Source: Azadirachta indica
Lineage: Eukaryota > Streptophyta > Magnoliopsida > Sapindales > Meliaceae
Length of the DNA: 64,000 bases
Assembly: GCA_022749755.1 (NCBI GenBank)
Contig: CM040440.1
Coordinates: forward strand, 7,985,269 to 8,049,268
Reading direction: 5' to 3'
Positions 11,410 through 22,446 of the stretch are shown piece by piece. The notes under the pieces are model-generated. The model worked only from the letters and a program-made list of their open reading frames with translations, searched no databases and was not told the DNA's origin. Every line of letters starts with the position of its first letter. Positions within the stretch are counted from its first letter, which is position 1. The translations under genes were made by a program, and so were the position numbers.

Positions 11410-14024
11410 ATTTGAAGGAGCACACAAGCAAACGAGCTTACTATTAGTTTTACGAAGCAACGACATGTATATGTAGAGACTAATTTATGTCGTTGGCATA
11501 TGGGAGTGTAACTTATTGTTTAAATTTTTTAATAATAATTATTTTTTATTACAATGATAAATTAAAAAAATAATTTTTATTTAGTCCTTGGTATATTGTA
11601 AAAAAATTGAAATATGAATTAAATTGTTATAATTAAAAAATAATATTATTAAAATAAGGATTGAAGCGTTATAACTAAAAAAAAAAGTATTATCTTATTT
11701 CGATGATTTGTAAAAATTTAGTGTTACTTTAGTACTTTGTATTGCCTTTTTTGTTCAAATTAGAGGAATATTTGGTTTTTCTTAACTCCCATATATTTGA
11801 GATAAATGTGTCCCTACATATGAAATATTCTATCATGCTGGGATAAAGAATCTCAATATTAATAGCCCATTTATTTTAACCTTCAAATTTAAAAGAAAAA
11901 TATGTACCATTAATTTATATTACAATAATTAAGCTACTAATTAGATAGCATGTAAAATTTATCAATTATTCATATTAAAAGTTATTTTTCTTAATTTTTT
12001 ATTTTTTAATATATTAAAATTATTTTATTATAATTTATTTTTGAAAATACATTCAAAATACAAATTCATATATTATAATTGAAATTTAATGCTAAACAAT
12101 GTGTTGTGCATACTAAGAATAATTTATTTTATTTAAGCATTATCAAAACGCATATTTTTTCTTTATTTTTTAAAAAATTATTAAAGCTCAAACATCAATA
12201 TTAAAAAGTAAGAAACATCTCATCAATCACTTATGATAATGGTATTTATATAAATTGACAAAAAACATATGTTAATTTGAAAGTATAAAGGTTATTATAA
12301 CAGTTAATAATAAATAGTATAATAAAATAATTCTATAACTAATAACATATTAATAGAAAAAGAAATGAAAATATCTGTAAACCGATAAATTGTGAGTGAA
12401 ATATATACATGCGATTGTACAAATATAAATAGAGAATTTTGAAAAGAAAAATTAGAAAAATAAAATGTAAATGAATCTAGTTTTGTGAAATCGATATCAA
12501 TTGTGATGAATCCAAAATTTAAGAAATCACATGGAATGCAAATTTAATTTCGTGTAATAAGGATGCTATTATTACTGATACTTTATTTAATGGCATGCAA
12601 CCAAAAAAAAAAGTAAAGAATGAGAAAAAAAAATTGATTAGTAGGGAAGTAAAACAAAATTATTTAAACAATTGAAAATAAAAAAAACCTCAACAATCAT
12701 ATTTTTTTTCTTGTGATCATAAGCATATGTTTAAAAAAAAACCATATATTTATGTGTTACATATACTTTATTGATATAATAATAATAATAATAATAAGAT
12801 TGGAGAATTCCATATTCTCCCCGGTTGTTTTTATAATACCTTGAAATCCCCTTCTATTAATTGAGAAAGTTAAGTATAACAATACGTAAATCCCTAAAAT
12901 TTAGTCTATTAATTTAAATAGTCTTTATAGTTTTAAAAATACCAATAAAAATTTAATTGATTAAAAAATAACAATTATTTCCTTATACAATAGTAATTAG
13001 CTAAAATGTTATTTTATTTTATAACACATTGTTAACTAATTTTATGAATTATCTTTTGAATATAAATTTATCTAAATTTTGAATTTTTTTAACATAATAT
13101 TCATAAATTGAAATATCAATTTTACAATTTTCTAAGTAAATAAAATAATAATATTTCATTATTTAAAAATTATAAAATTGATCATTCAATTTTATTTAAT
13201 ATTTAGAAAATTTTATCATGTTTAAAAAAATTCAAAATTTGGATAAACTTTTATTCAAAGAATAATTTATAATAAAAAAATTATTTATATTGACTAATAC
13301 AATGAAGAACAAAATATTTAAAAAGAATATCATATCATTACTACTACGTATAAAAATCAATCTATATAAATTGATATAATAATATTATAGCATATTACTA
13401 TATATTTTATATTTTCATAAAAAATTTAGTTTGAAGTATTTTTTAGTTGTGAAATTCAATTAGGAGTTGGAAATATTTTTTTTAACTAATTACTATTATA
13501 TAAAGGTGTAATTGTTATTTTTTAATAAATTAGAATTTGTGAGCATTTTTTAAACTATTAGGAATATTTAAGTTAGTAGGCTAAATTTTAGAGATTCATA
13601 TGTTATTATATTTAATCTTATCAGCTAATAGAGGACGGATTTGGGGTATTATGGAAACAACAAGAGGGTGGCGGGGTATTAGGTCAAACACTAGGAGAAA
13701 ATAGGGAAGTCACCCCTAATTGTACCCTAACTTGTGTTTTTTTAATAATAAATTCCATATTTTTATTTTGTGATGGAATTTATGTGTAAGCAAGTAGAAT
13801 TAGGAGGAGAAAGACAAGAAAATGAATCGGAGAAGATGGGTAAACAAGTAGAATTAGGAGGAAAAATATAAGAAAATGAATAGGAGAATATTCTATTTAA
13901 TCCTTATTGTAAAATAGATGATATATATAACTTTTTTCTTTATCTTTTAAATTGTTATAAAAATAAATTAAATGTACTCATCCATTACAGCCATAAATTA
14001 GACTAAATCTTACATTCTTTTCAC
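11410..14024 (+). repeat. AT-rich segmental duplicate downstream of C1
   Basis: This matches 36841-39370 and 56640-59310 through its whole length, including an (AAT)n microsatellite at 12777-12797 and a short GGAGAA-rich stretch near 13800-13900. No coding signal is visible. The duplicate breaks off at 14024, where the other copies continue with TGCAACTCATAG but this one switches to transposon sequence. Confidence 0.75.
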
Positions 14025-15720
14025 AGCCTATCGACTTCGGAATTATTTCACTTTTCCTCTGTGCAGAAACGACGGCTTCGAAACAATCGATGAGAGGGTC
14101 TGCTGCGGGAAAAGGCGCCTCAAGCAACCTTCAAACGTTTGCTTGAGAAATCGAAACAAGGGAAGGTGAAAATGGGCTCGGGTGCTGGTCAGGCTTCCAA
14201 AAATCTCCCGGCCAAGCAGATCAAGAGGGCCTCTCCAATGCCTGGCTCGAAGGACAAGGGGAAGATCTTGGCGGCGGCCGCAGAGAAAGGGCTTCAAATC
14301 TTCAGAAGCGGCCAGCAGATTGGTTGGAAAATGATGGTGAGCGACTGATTCACAGTCATTGAAGCGGCAAAACCGCACAGTCGCAAGCTCGGACGAGAGG
14401 TCTCTAAAGGGGGCGATCGAGTTGTTTCCTGAGGACCTGCCCGAGAGTAAGCGAGATGATTATGCCCATTTAGTCCCGATCATTAACAGCCTCGGAAAAT
14501 TTCCGTGAGGTCCACGAAGATATCAAAAAGAAGCCAGCGAATGAAGCGCTAGAGCTCATGCATAAGTTGGCTTGTCTGGTTTAGTTCTCATTCTCCTGCT
14601 CTCTCTTTTCATATTTCTGAGATCTCCGTCACTGAAGCAATTTTCCTTCTTGGCAGATCATTCATGTCTGACCCTTCACGTGGAAACGGCCAAAGGGAAT
14701 TCTTCAGCAGTTGCCTCGACTCGGGAGACGATCTCGAAGCTCAAAGCAGAAATGAAGAGCTGCGGAATAGAGCCAAGGAAGTCGAGAAGAAGTGGGAGCA
14801 CTCTGAAGCCCAGCTATCCGAAGAGAGGAAGAAATGGGTTTTAGAGCGTTCCCAGCTTGAGTCTTCAATTTCTGAGTTGGCCGCACGTAAAGCTGAGGTG
14901 GAGAGCGAGTTGGCCACTGTGGATGAGCGTATTCAGAAGGCCAAGGACGATGGGGTCGATGAAGGTGTGGACACTGTCTACAAGATCATCCACTTCACGG
15001 ACCCTAGCTATAGCATCTCTTGTATTTACGATGCTCTAGGTCGTGATCCTCCTGAGGTTAACACTCCAGAGGCCAGGTCTTGCGAGGCAGAGGCCACTGC
15101 GGAAGAAGTTCCTGAGGCTGGTGGTCAGGGGACCATTCCATCAAGCGTTGACCTGCAGCGTCTAGTCTACCTTGTCCGAGGCGGCTCAGAATCCTCCGGT
15201 GTTGAAGCTGCTGGCCAGCCTCCTTTTGGAACTGTTATGTCAGCCAATAAATGATAATACTTTTGTAACAAGAAGTCATATTTTTGAACCTGTATAATTC
15301 ATGCGATGTAATTTTTTGTCTGCAATGAAGAATCTATAATTTCCTAATAGGCTGGTCTTCGTATTTAAATTTGCTTCCTTCTGAGCATGATTGATTAACA
15401 GAATTCCTAATTGGTATCTTTCGAGGCGCAGAAATTTCTAACTGAAAATTTTCAAAATATGAAAATCCTCTTAACGTTTACGCGTGCGAGAATATCCGAC
15501 CTGATTGCGAAACCTTGGTCGCAAGGTCGACAATAGACTTTAAAGGGGGCGATTGAGCTGTTTCCCGAGACCTGCCCGAGAATAAGCGAGGGATTATGCT
15601 CATTTGATCCCGACCACGAGCGACCTCGGGGCATTCATCTCAGCTGCGATCGACGAAGCCATTAAAAATAGTTTAAAAAATAAGCCAACGGAGGAAGCGT
15701 CAGACCTCTTCCCTAAGCGG
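14025..15720 (+). mobile_element. Gypsy-type transposon fragment with coiled-coil ORF
   Basis: This GC-richer block is the downstream part of the element whose start lies at 4360-5690; both share a stretch of about 45 bases (5640-5690 and 14026-14075). It encodes KGKILAAAAEKGLQIF, then EALELMHKLACLV, an intron, HVETAKGNSSAVASTRETIS, and a 196-residue frame (14664-15254) with EERKKWVLERSQLESSISEL and VDERIQKAKDDGVDEGVDT. Frame changes near 14390 and 14750 break it. The end (15480-15720) is a second partial copy of the 14400-14580 region, joined out of order. It resembles the variable coiled-coil region of plant gypsy-type transposon proteins; exact function is unknown. Confidence 0.7.
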
Positions 15721-15727
15721 GCTTGTC

Positions 15728-18700
15728 AACAAATATTGTCTTATATATCAATTAGTTATGGTAGATTCTTTATTTGGATCTAGGTTTATATCGTCATAGC
15801 TATGGTAAATAGAGAAGATAATAACGCGATCTTGCATGTCTTTGCCGGTTTCACAGAAGGCCAGGTTAGTTAATTTGGTAAATTCTCACCTTACTAATGT
15901 AATATATATGCTAACTGTTTAGTTAACTTTAGGTTGTAACTGAAGTGTCAGATATGAGTTATATACCGTCAATGCTTGGGTCTTGTAGAGAGGTGAGATA
16001 TTTAATGATACATGGTACTATAAATATGCAATGACATCTTTGTTGAAATATAAGTTTATTATCCATTTTCATTCACCATTACAGGTTAGAATAACAGGCC
16101 GTAAGATGATTGTCATTGGTGGCTCTGATAGCCAGGAAGATATTGAATAAAGATGTCAAAAGGTAGGTTTGGTTGTTTAATTTTCAACGAATTTTCAAAC
16201 TTATTTGCTATTGTGTTTAATAATTAATTATTTGACACGTGTCCTTTATTTGTTGTTACAGTTGCTAACCACAATCAAACGTAGCAAATCAATTTTTCAA
16301 ATGAAGTTATTGCAAGCGAGGCTCACAGAACTTTCTCGTGGTGCAGCTATTTACAAGGCATAATTGCTTGGAATAGATTAATTGTTTACGGTCCTACAAC
16401 AGCTGTTATATTTTGATGAGGCTGTTTGATGTCAGGCTGGGGTCGTACGAACTGTAGAAGAATCGCTCACGAATTATTTAAGTCTTTAATTCTGCACTAG
16501 CTGTCAGTGCTGCAACTAAACAAGGAATTATACATGGGATTTATTAATCAAGATAACCATTTTATTTTTAGGATTCTGTTTGGTTCATTTTGTTGAGTTG
16601 CATTTTTGAACTATTGATTGAAAGCGGTGGGGTTGCACTTTGTCACGCGCCCAGCGGAAAGGCACGTGCGGCACCCTCGTAGACCCCTATGTCGAGGGTA
16701 AGCCTTGTTATCCCGTCGCATATTTAACTGGTTTCGGCCTACCTTGGCCTCATCAGGAGGACGGCTTCAGTCCCCGACCATTTCGGGCAGGGGTGGTCTA
16801 AGTCCCCTCTACATAATAGCCCTTGAGACTGAAGCCGACTTTACACCATGAAACATCAATGTGCTTGAGTTGTCACACCCCAGCACACCCAGCCAACATG
16901 CGATTTCTTGTGCCGTGACATTCTCCACCACCGAAAATCGTGCACGCGGCCATCTTCAAATTTTTCGCCAGCTCAATTGGTAGACCATCGAGGTCCTACC
17001 CTGCATACCGCTCCACTCCATAACGCCCATCTCCCCCGGGCTAAGGAGACTCCCACAAAGAGAACACAATAACACCACGTCGTGCGGGCGGGCACGCCGT
17101 CCTCGACGTACGGTGGTAGCAGTGCTTGGCGTAGATGAGGCGCTATGCGGTTGCCTTTCAAACCACTATGCTCATCTTCCCCCAGGAAGATCCCCATACC
17201 GCAGGACACAACATAGTGCGAGCACGCCCTCATTCGAGGCTGCGTGGCGAAGGGTCACACAATAGACACCCCGTTTTCCCTCGCCCAATCTTACGGGCTA
17301 ATATCCACGGCCGTCTCGGTGGATTCCCACAGGAGTCAGGAACGTAGCGAGATTTTGCGGAAATTCTCGTTCCTGCTCTGATACCATCTGTCACGCGCCC
17401 AGCGAAAAGGCACGTGCGGCACCCTCGTAGACCCCCATGTCGAGGGTAAGCCTTGTTATCCCGTCGCATATTTAACTGGTTTCAGCCTACCTTGGCCTCA
17501 TCAGGAGGACGACTTTAGTCCCCGACCAGTTTGGGCAGGGGTGGTCTAAGTCCCCTCTCCTTCACTGCTTCTTCTTCGAATTGTGGGCAACATTTCGCCC
17601 CTCACTCTCCATCTCCGCAACACTACTAGCTCCAACATCCTTGGCTGCCATTTTCAATTACTACAACACAATTCTACCAAGCAAAGTTTGACAACACAAA
17701 ATCCACTAACCCAAACCACAAGGCCAAACTTCACAATAGCAATCCACAACACCCAAATTCCACAACAACCAAAGAACTCACAGCAATCAAGCTTCCAAAC
17801 CCAGAAATTCGGATACTGTTCACACCAAATCCTAGGCTCTAAAATTCAAGATTGCTCAAGCTAGCAACAATAATCAATTACCCACAAGTTGCAGAGGTTC
17901 TTACCACACAATAGACACACAAACTGCTCTGATACCAACTGTCACGCGCCCAGTGGAAAGGCACGTGCGGCACCCTCGTAGACCCCCATGTCGAGGGTAA
18001 GCCTTGTTATCCCGTCGCATATTTAACTGGTTTCGGCCTACCTTGGCCTCATCAGGAGGACGGCTTCAGTCCCCGACCAGTTCGGGCAGGGGTGGTCTAA
18101 GTCCCCTCTACATAATAGCCCTTGAGACTGAAGCCGACTTTACACCATGAAACATCAATGTGCTTGAGTTGTCACACCCCAGCACACCCAACCAACATGC
18201 GATTTCTTGTGCCGTGACAACTTGTACATGCCTCCCAAGGAATTGGACGAATTGCAAGTTGAAAACTCTGATCAAAAGTATGCTGTTCAGCTTTTTCGAC
18301 ATGTCCTCAAGGTGCGTGTGTCTGTAGACGCATTTTTTTGGTCTTTTAATTTCAAATTTAGGAGAGAGAGTTTACCAACAATTGGCCCTTGTATATATTT
18401 TTAGATGACTGTGTACTCAATTGCTTCCACAGCCGAATTTAATGGGTTAGCTGTTGTTGAAAAGATGTTAGAGCAAGAAGATATTAATTTTGGATATAAT
18501 CCAGCTATAGGTAGGTTTGTTTCTTAAATGAAGAAAAATAAGAAACAAAATTGGAGCAATTTTTTGATTTTCTATGTTTCATCTAATAATTAAAAATTAA
18601 TGCTTGTATAAGGTGAATATGTGCATATGATAATCAAGAAATATGGATCCATATCAATTGGTATCTACGGAGTTGTAGAGTCTCATAAGGTAACTTGTTC

Positions 18701-18950
18701 TAGCCTCTTAATAAGTCTTTATTGTATGTTTTTAGCATTAAGTAGAATAATCTAACTAGTATTGTTATATATGCGTGATTTGTGTAGGAGCTTTTCCTAT
18801 GAAATGTGGAGTTGGTCGCTAGAACTCTTGAGAAGCTCCGACGATTGAATTTGAACGAACACAGAGGCAAGCGAGCTCACTATGGGTTTTATGAATGAAT
18901 GGCATGTATATGTGGAGACTAATTTATGTTGTTGGCATATCTAAAAATTT
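15728..18950 (+). pseudogene. CPN60-like copy C1b, exons 10-18 only, TRIM-disrupted
   Basis: Homology to C1 begins in intron 9 (TATTGTCTTATATATCAATT) and runs through exons 10-18, ending near 18865. Exons 1-9 are missing. Exon 12 has an in-frame TAA (16148-16150, GAATAA where C1 has GAAAAA). Exon 14 has lost bases after NYL, and exon 15 is interrupted by an LTR element at 16641-18219 after GGGVAL. It is clearly a pseudogene. Upstream it abuts transposon sequence. Confidence 0.85.
16641..18219 (-). mobile_element. Rearranged TRIM retrotransposon with three LTR copies, in C1b exon 15
   Basis: On the minus strand the order is LTR (18219-17940, 280 bp), PBS TTGGTATCAGAGC, a 370-bp internal piece unlike other copies, a truncated LTR (17558-17389), PBS GATGGTATCAGAGC, the standard internal region (17388-16921), and a full 280-bp LTR (16920-16641). 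LTRs start TGTCACGG and end GCGTGACA. The 4-bp target duplication ACTT flanks the whole (16637-16640 and 18220-18223). The PBS fits initiator tRNA-Met. There is no gag-pol. The extra internal piece with its own PBS may be leader sequence from a larger relative. Confidence 0.88.
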
Positions 18951-19319
18951 TGTTGCGTTAAATTATAATGATTAAACATATTACTTAGCGGATCAATTTT
19001 AGATTTTCTTTCTTCAAATGAGTATGTTAACATCTTCTAATTTGTTATGAAAATTAATTAAATGTATTAATTCGTCACAATCATCTATTGCAATGAGATA
19101 AATATGCATAATCAATTAACTATATTTCAATATTCGTGTAAAGTTTTCTATTTTATGTGAGATATATTAAAAGGGTGATTTTTGGCCTATCAAATTTTAT
19201 CATCTTGGGAAGCGAAGTTTCTTATTCCACTAAAACTGCAAACATCCACTAATTTAGACACAAAATAGCAAATCTTGAAATTATTAAAAATATTAATAAT
19301 GGATAAGACAAGTTTCACA
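18951..19319. other. AT-rich spacer with duplicated downstream sequence
   Basis: Part of this (19040-19110) resembles 4155-4225 and 43380-43440, the flanking DNA of other CPN60-like copies. No gene seen. Confidence 0.4.
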
Positions 19320-19554
19320 AGCAGCATACTATTCTAAATCGAGCCGTGGAAGCAAAATTGAGTACACAGGCAGGCATCTACAAATATATACAAGCTCCAA
19401 TTGTAAGTAAACTCTGTTTCATAACTTGGAAAATTAAAAAGCAAAAAAAATGCGTCAACACCCACCTTGAGGACATGCCGAAATAGCTGAACACCATACT
19501 TTTTTCAATACTTTCCTGGCTGCCAGAGCCACCTATGACAGCTGTCTTACAACT
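19320..19554 (-). pseudogene. CPN60-like debris: exon 16 start, exon 15 end, exon 12 part
   Basis: Read on the minus strand, a stretch of exon 12 (AVIGGSGSQESIEKS) is joined directly to the end of exon 15 and its intron, then the start of exon 16. The deletion between exons 12 and 15 is precise to within a few bases. The exon 12 end is fused to a Ran gene fragment at about 19554. Confidence 0.8.
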
Positions 19555-20356
19555 AATATCCATCCCTAAGACCGCCAAACTTCTCTTGCCCAGCAGTATC
19601 CCAGCAATAGAACAGAATTTTGCCACAGTTAGTGAAGAAGTCCAAGGGATAAACTTCGACACCGATGGTAGCTGCATGTAATCAAAAAAGTGTAAAGAAG
19701 GGAAATCTTGAAATAATTTCCACTACCTGACTAAGAAAAGAACATGTGGAAAAAAAGCACAAGCCATTGAAAACTCACGTTCGTATTTTTTCTCAAACTC
19801 GCCAGTAAGATGCCTTTCCACGAAGGTAGTTTTCCCTGCATTAACTCATAGTTATAAATACAACAAACAGAAACTTTGCAAACCAGTCTAAACCTGACTC
19901 AAATTTAATCACCGTATAAAAAAAAAAAAAACGCAAATTTCAACTAAAGAAATAAACAGCAGAGAATCGTTAGACCTCAGACGACTGATTCTACTCAACC
20001 AAACACGCTAAACGCAATCCCTAAATTTTAAATCCATAGAGGCGTTCAAGACAAATGTTACTACTTTGTATTCTCAGGCTTTAGACTGCATTTATAAAAC
20101 ACGTCATTCCTGATTTTTCTCCTCTATTAACAAAAATAAAACACGAAATCGAAAATTTCCAGTTCCGCCATCGCCGACGATTACAAGGTTGAAACTTGGA
20201 TAATCGACAGTCTGCTGATTCGGTAGAGCCTGAAACACAAAACATAACCAGAAAAATGATCAACATACATCACGATGCAGATCAAGAAATCAAGAATCAA
20301 ACGATAATGAGAACCGAAGGCAAAAAAAATGAGAGAGAGACATCGAATCTTACCAT
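19554..20356 (-). pseudogene. Truncated Ran GTPase gene, 5' exons
   Basis: Minus-strand exons are 20356-20354 (ATG only), 20229-20160 ([20 protein letters not shown] plus GGTG), 19835-19779 (KTTFVERHLTGEFEKKYE) and 19671 to about 19554 ([37 protein letters not shown]). These are the Ran P-loop (GDGGTGKTTF), switch I and switch II ([10 protein letters not shown]). Ran controls nuclear transport. The gene stops after DGY, where a TAG appears at the junction with CPN60-like sequence; about two thirds of the protein is missing. The exon 2 donor is GA instead of GT. Conserved coding text and the single-Met first exon make the identity firm; it cannot make a full Ran. Confidence 0.88.
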
Positions 20357-21287
20357 CACTTGATTTGAAGGGTTCGGAATTTCAATTTGATTCAGAGTGC
20401 GCTTAATCGAGCCGGTGTTTATATATGAGGTTTAAGGAGACGCTAATCGTTTCGAGATTTGATCTACTGCGATAGATTACAGGGGATTGACCAATCTCCG
20501 CGTTTGATAATTGTCAGTCTTTGTCGAGATTTTATATATGATTGGTGTCGGTCGGTGAAATGGGTGTTACGTGTTGTAAGGGATCCTGGCCCAGCTGCTT
20601 TTCACTTCTTAGTGAGCTTTAAGGTGACGCGACTCGCTCCACCGTCTGATTTTGTCTCAGCGTGATTTTTAGGTGTGGGCTTGGGTCGCATATCTGCTTT
20701 GAATTCGGCGTACGGGTTTGATGGACGGAAGCTTGACTTGAGGTGACCTGATCATTGCCGTTCACATTAATGGGCTAAATTTAGGTTTAATCCTTTGTGT
20801 TTGAATGAATCTATACGCGCCCCACTTATTCCTGATTGCACCTACTTGTGCCTTATTCACAAAGGGGCGCGACCGGGTTTTGTCTGCTGAATTTCAAGTC
20901 TCGCAAAATATTGTTAATTATAAAAGAAACAAACCAAAGAGTACTTGTGTACAAATTTGAGTAAAAGGTTTTCATTTTGAACATGTTATATTAAAAGTTT
21001 TATAAGATAAGTTGTCAATTGCTTCATTGGTTATAATTCAAGTTTTTTTTCTCTCCTTTCTTTAAGCAAATACAGTTCAATTTAGTGACTGATTATGCAA
21101 ACATTCAAAAAAAAAAAAAAATCTTTCAAAATTATTTAAGCTCAAATTAAAAAGAAAATAATCAATTCATTAGAACATTAGAAACAGCGCACACAGACGA
21201 GAAAAAGGCCGTGGATAACGATTACTTTTTAGTTATTTTTTTCCTTTGATTTTGCTACAATACATTACATAAACCACTTGAAAAATC

Positions 21288-21291
<4 letters not shown>

Positions 21292-21325
<34 letters not shown>
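21292..21325. repeat. (TA)n microsatellite
   Basis: Uninterrupted TA repeat read directly. Confidence 0.95.
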
Positions 21326-21326
<1 letters not shown>

Positions 21327-21441
21327 TATATCCTGACATAAATTTAGTATACTCTTATTTTGTTGATAAAATTATGCTAAACTCACACAGGAAAAAAGTT
21401 CATTTTCATTGAAACAAAAGCTTTCTTAGTATAACAAAAGC

Positions 21442-21464
21442 ATATATATATATATATATATATA
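21442..21464. repeat. (TA)n microsatellite
   Basis: Uninterrupted TA repeat read directly. Confidence 0.95.
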
Positions 21465-21879
21465 CATGTAGAGAGATATATAAAATAAAATATCATTGCG
21501 TCTCCGTCTCCAAGCAGCCATGCAGATGCATCGAATTTGCTTTCAACAATGATGGCTTTCACTTTCATGGCGCCTGCGAACACTAAGTAGCTACATCGTC
21601 AATAACAGGGCCGCACAGAGAAGAAAAGTCATCGCTTCTCATGGTGTAAAACGTGCTCAGGAACATAATCCGGGTCCTGTTAGAAACAGCCACAAATCTC
21701 TCAAGCTTTGAAATGTTATATCAAATTTTCATCGTATCACTCATAAGCGAAAGTGATAAGCAATTTTAAAAATTATAAAATTTCATCATTCAGAATAAAA
21801 AATTTGATATAACATTTGAAGCACATATATATATATATGTATATATATAGAAATTAGCAACACTATTCTTTTACTATAA

Positions 21880-22290
21880 TAGTCAAAATTTAAAAAAAAA
21901 GCGCTACATAAATATTAATTATTAATTGAAAATTATTTCAACCTAAAATATTCTTATGCATAATTATTTAAAATATAAACGTAAAAGTTTTACCTATTAA
22001 TTAATACCATAATTGAAAAGAAACCAAAATAACACTAAAACAAATAGAATTAATATCCTCTAATAGTTTAGTTTACTTTCCTATTCTAAAAGTCACTGTT
22101 TAAAAAATCAAACTGAAGTATGCCCTCCTGAAATTGGAATTTTTCTGTTTTCCTAAAATATTCATTTACCTGAATTCCAAGAGATTCTCAATCCCCCTCA
22201 ATAGATTCTACAAGGTCCAAATCAACTTTGTCAGTAACAATCAACAATGGTTGCTTATGAAATTAAAAAGGAAAAATTATTAATCAAATA
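21880..22290 (-). pseudogene. CPN60-like fragment: exon 9 and part of intron 9
   Basis: Matches C3 at 45540-45930 in the same (minus) orientation. The exon 9 part (about 22262-22171) reads PLLIVTDKVDLDLVESIEGD and then has an in-frame TGA before ESLGIQ. The fragment ends at the Ty3/Gypsy element. Confidence 0.8.
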
Positions 22291-22328
22291 TGCATTCTTA
22301 TTAATATAAGAATCCTGGATATTACAAT

Positions 22329-22344
22329 CTCCCCACCTAAAAAG
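22329..22344 (-). other. Polypurine tract of the Ty3/Gypsy element
   Basis: On the minus strand CTTTTTAGGTGGGGAG followed by ATTGTAATATCC: a purine-rich tract directly before the 3' LTR start. The preceding CGAGGATGAAATTTC is the usual lead-in in plant Gypsy elements. Confidence 0.75.
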
Positions 22345-22446
22345 AAATTTCATCCTCGAAATTTACATATTCGATCAAAATAACTTGAGGTATTGGGATC
22401 GCATTTGGTCCTCAATTTCCCATGTAGCTTCCTCCAACCCATGATG

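Larger units (their letters stand above)
20357..21880. other. Former Ran upstream region and spacer with TA microsatellites
   Basis: Just upstream of the Ran start is a TATATA-like box (about 20420-20426 on the plus strand, TTATATATG), fitting a promoter for minus-strand transcription. The remainder holds (TA)n runs at 21292-21325 and 21442-21464. I find no other gene. Confidence 0.4.

Noticed and set aside
14043..14378. 111-codon minus-strand frame opposite the gypsy-type transposon
   Set aside because: The plus strand carries the conserved transposon coding text; this is its antisense shadow.
16969..17040. Possible functional tRNA gene
   Set aside because: Only a D-arm/A-box-like core is present; no B box or cloverleaf could be drawn.
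16973..17469. Open frames inside the TRIM elements (16973-17469, 55422-55708, 60634-61018)
   Set aside because: They appear on both strands of a GC-richer non-coding element, differ between copies and match no protein; gag-pol is absent.
17583..17864. 93-codon Asn/Gln/Thr-rich frame in the composite TRIM
   Set aside because: It lies on the strand opposite to the element and reflects C- and A-rich leader sequence; no homologue recognised.
16640..18220. Possible CRISPR-like or tandem-repeat array
   Set aside because: The repeats are three LTR copies of one retrotransposon, spaced unequally, in a plant nuclear context.
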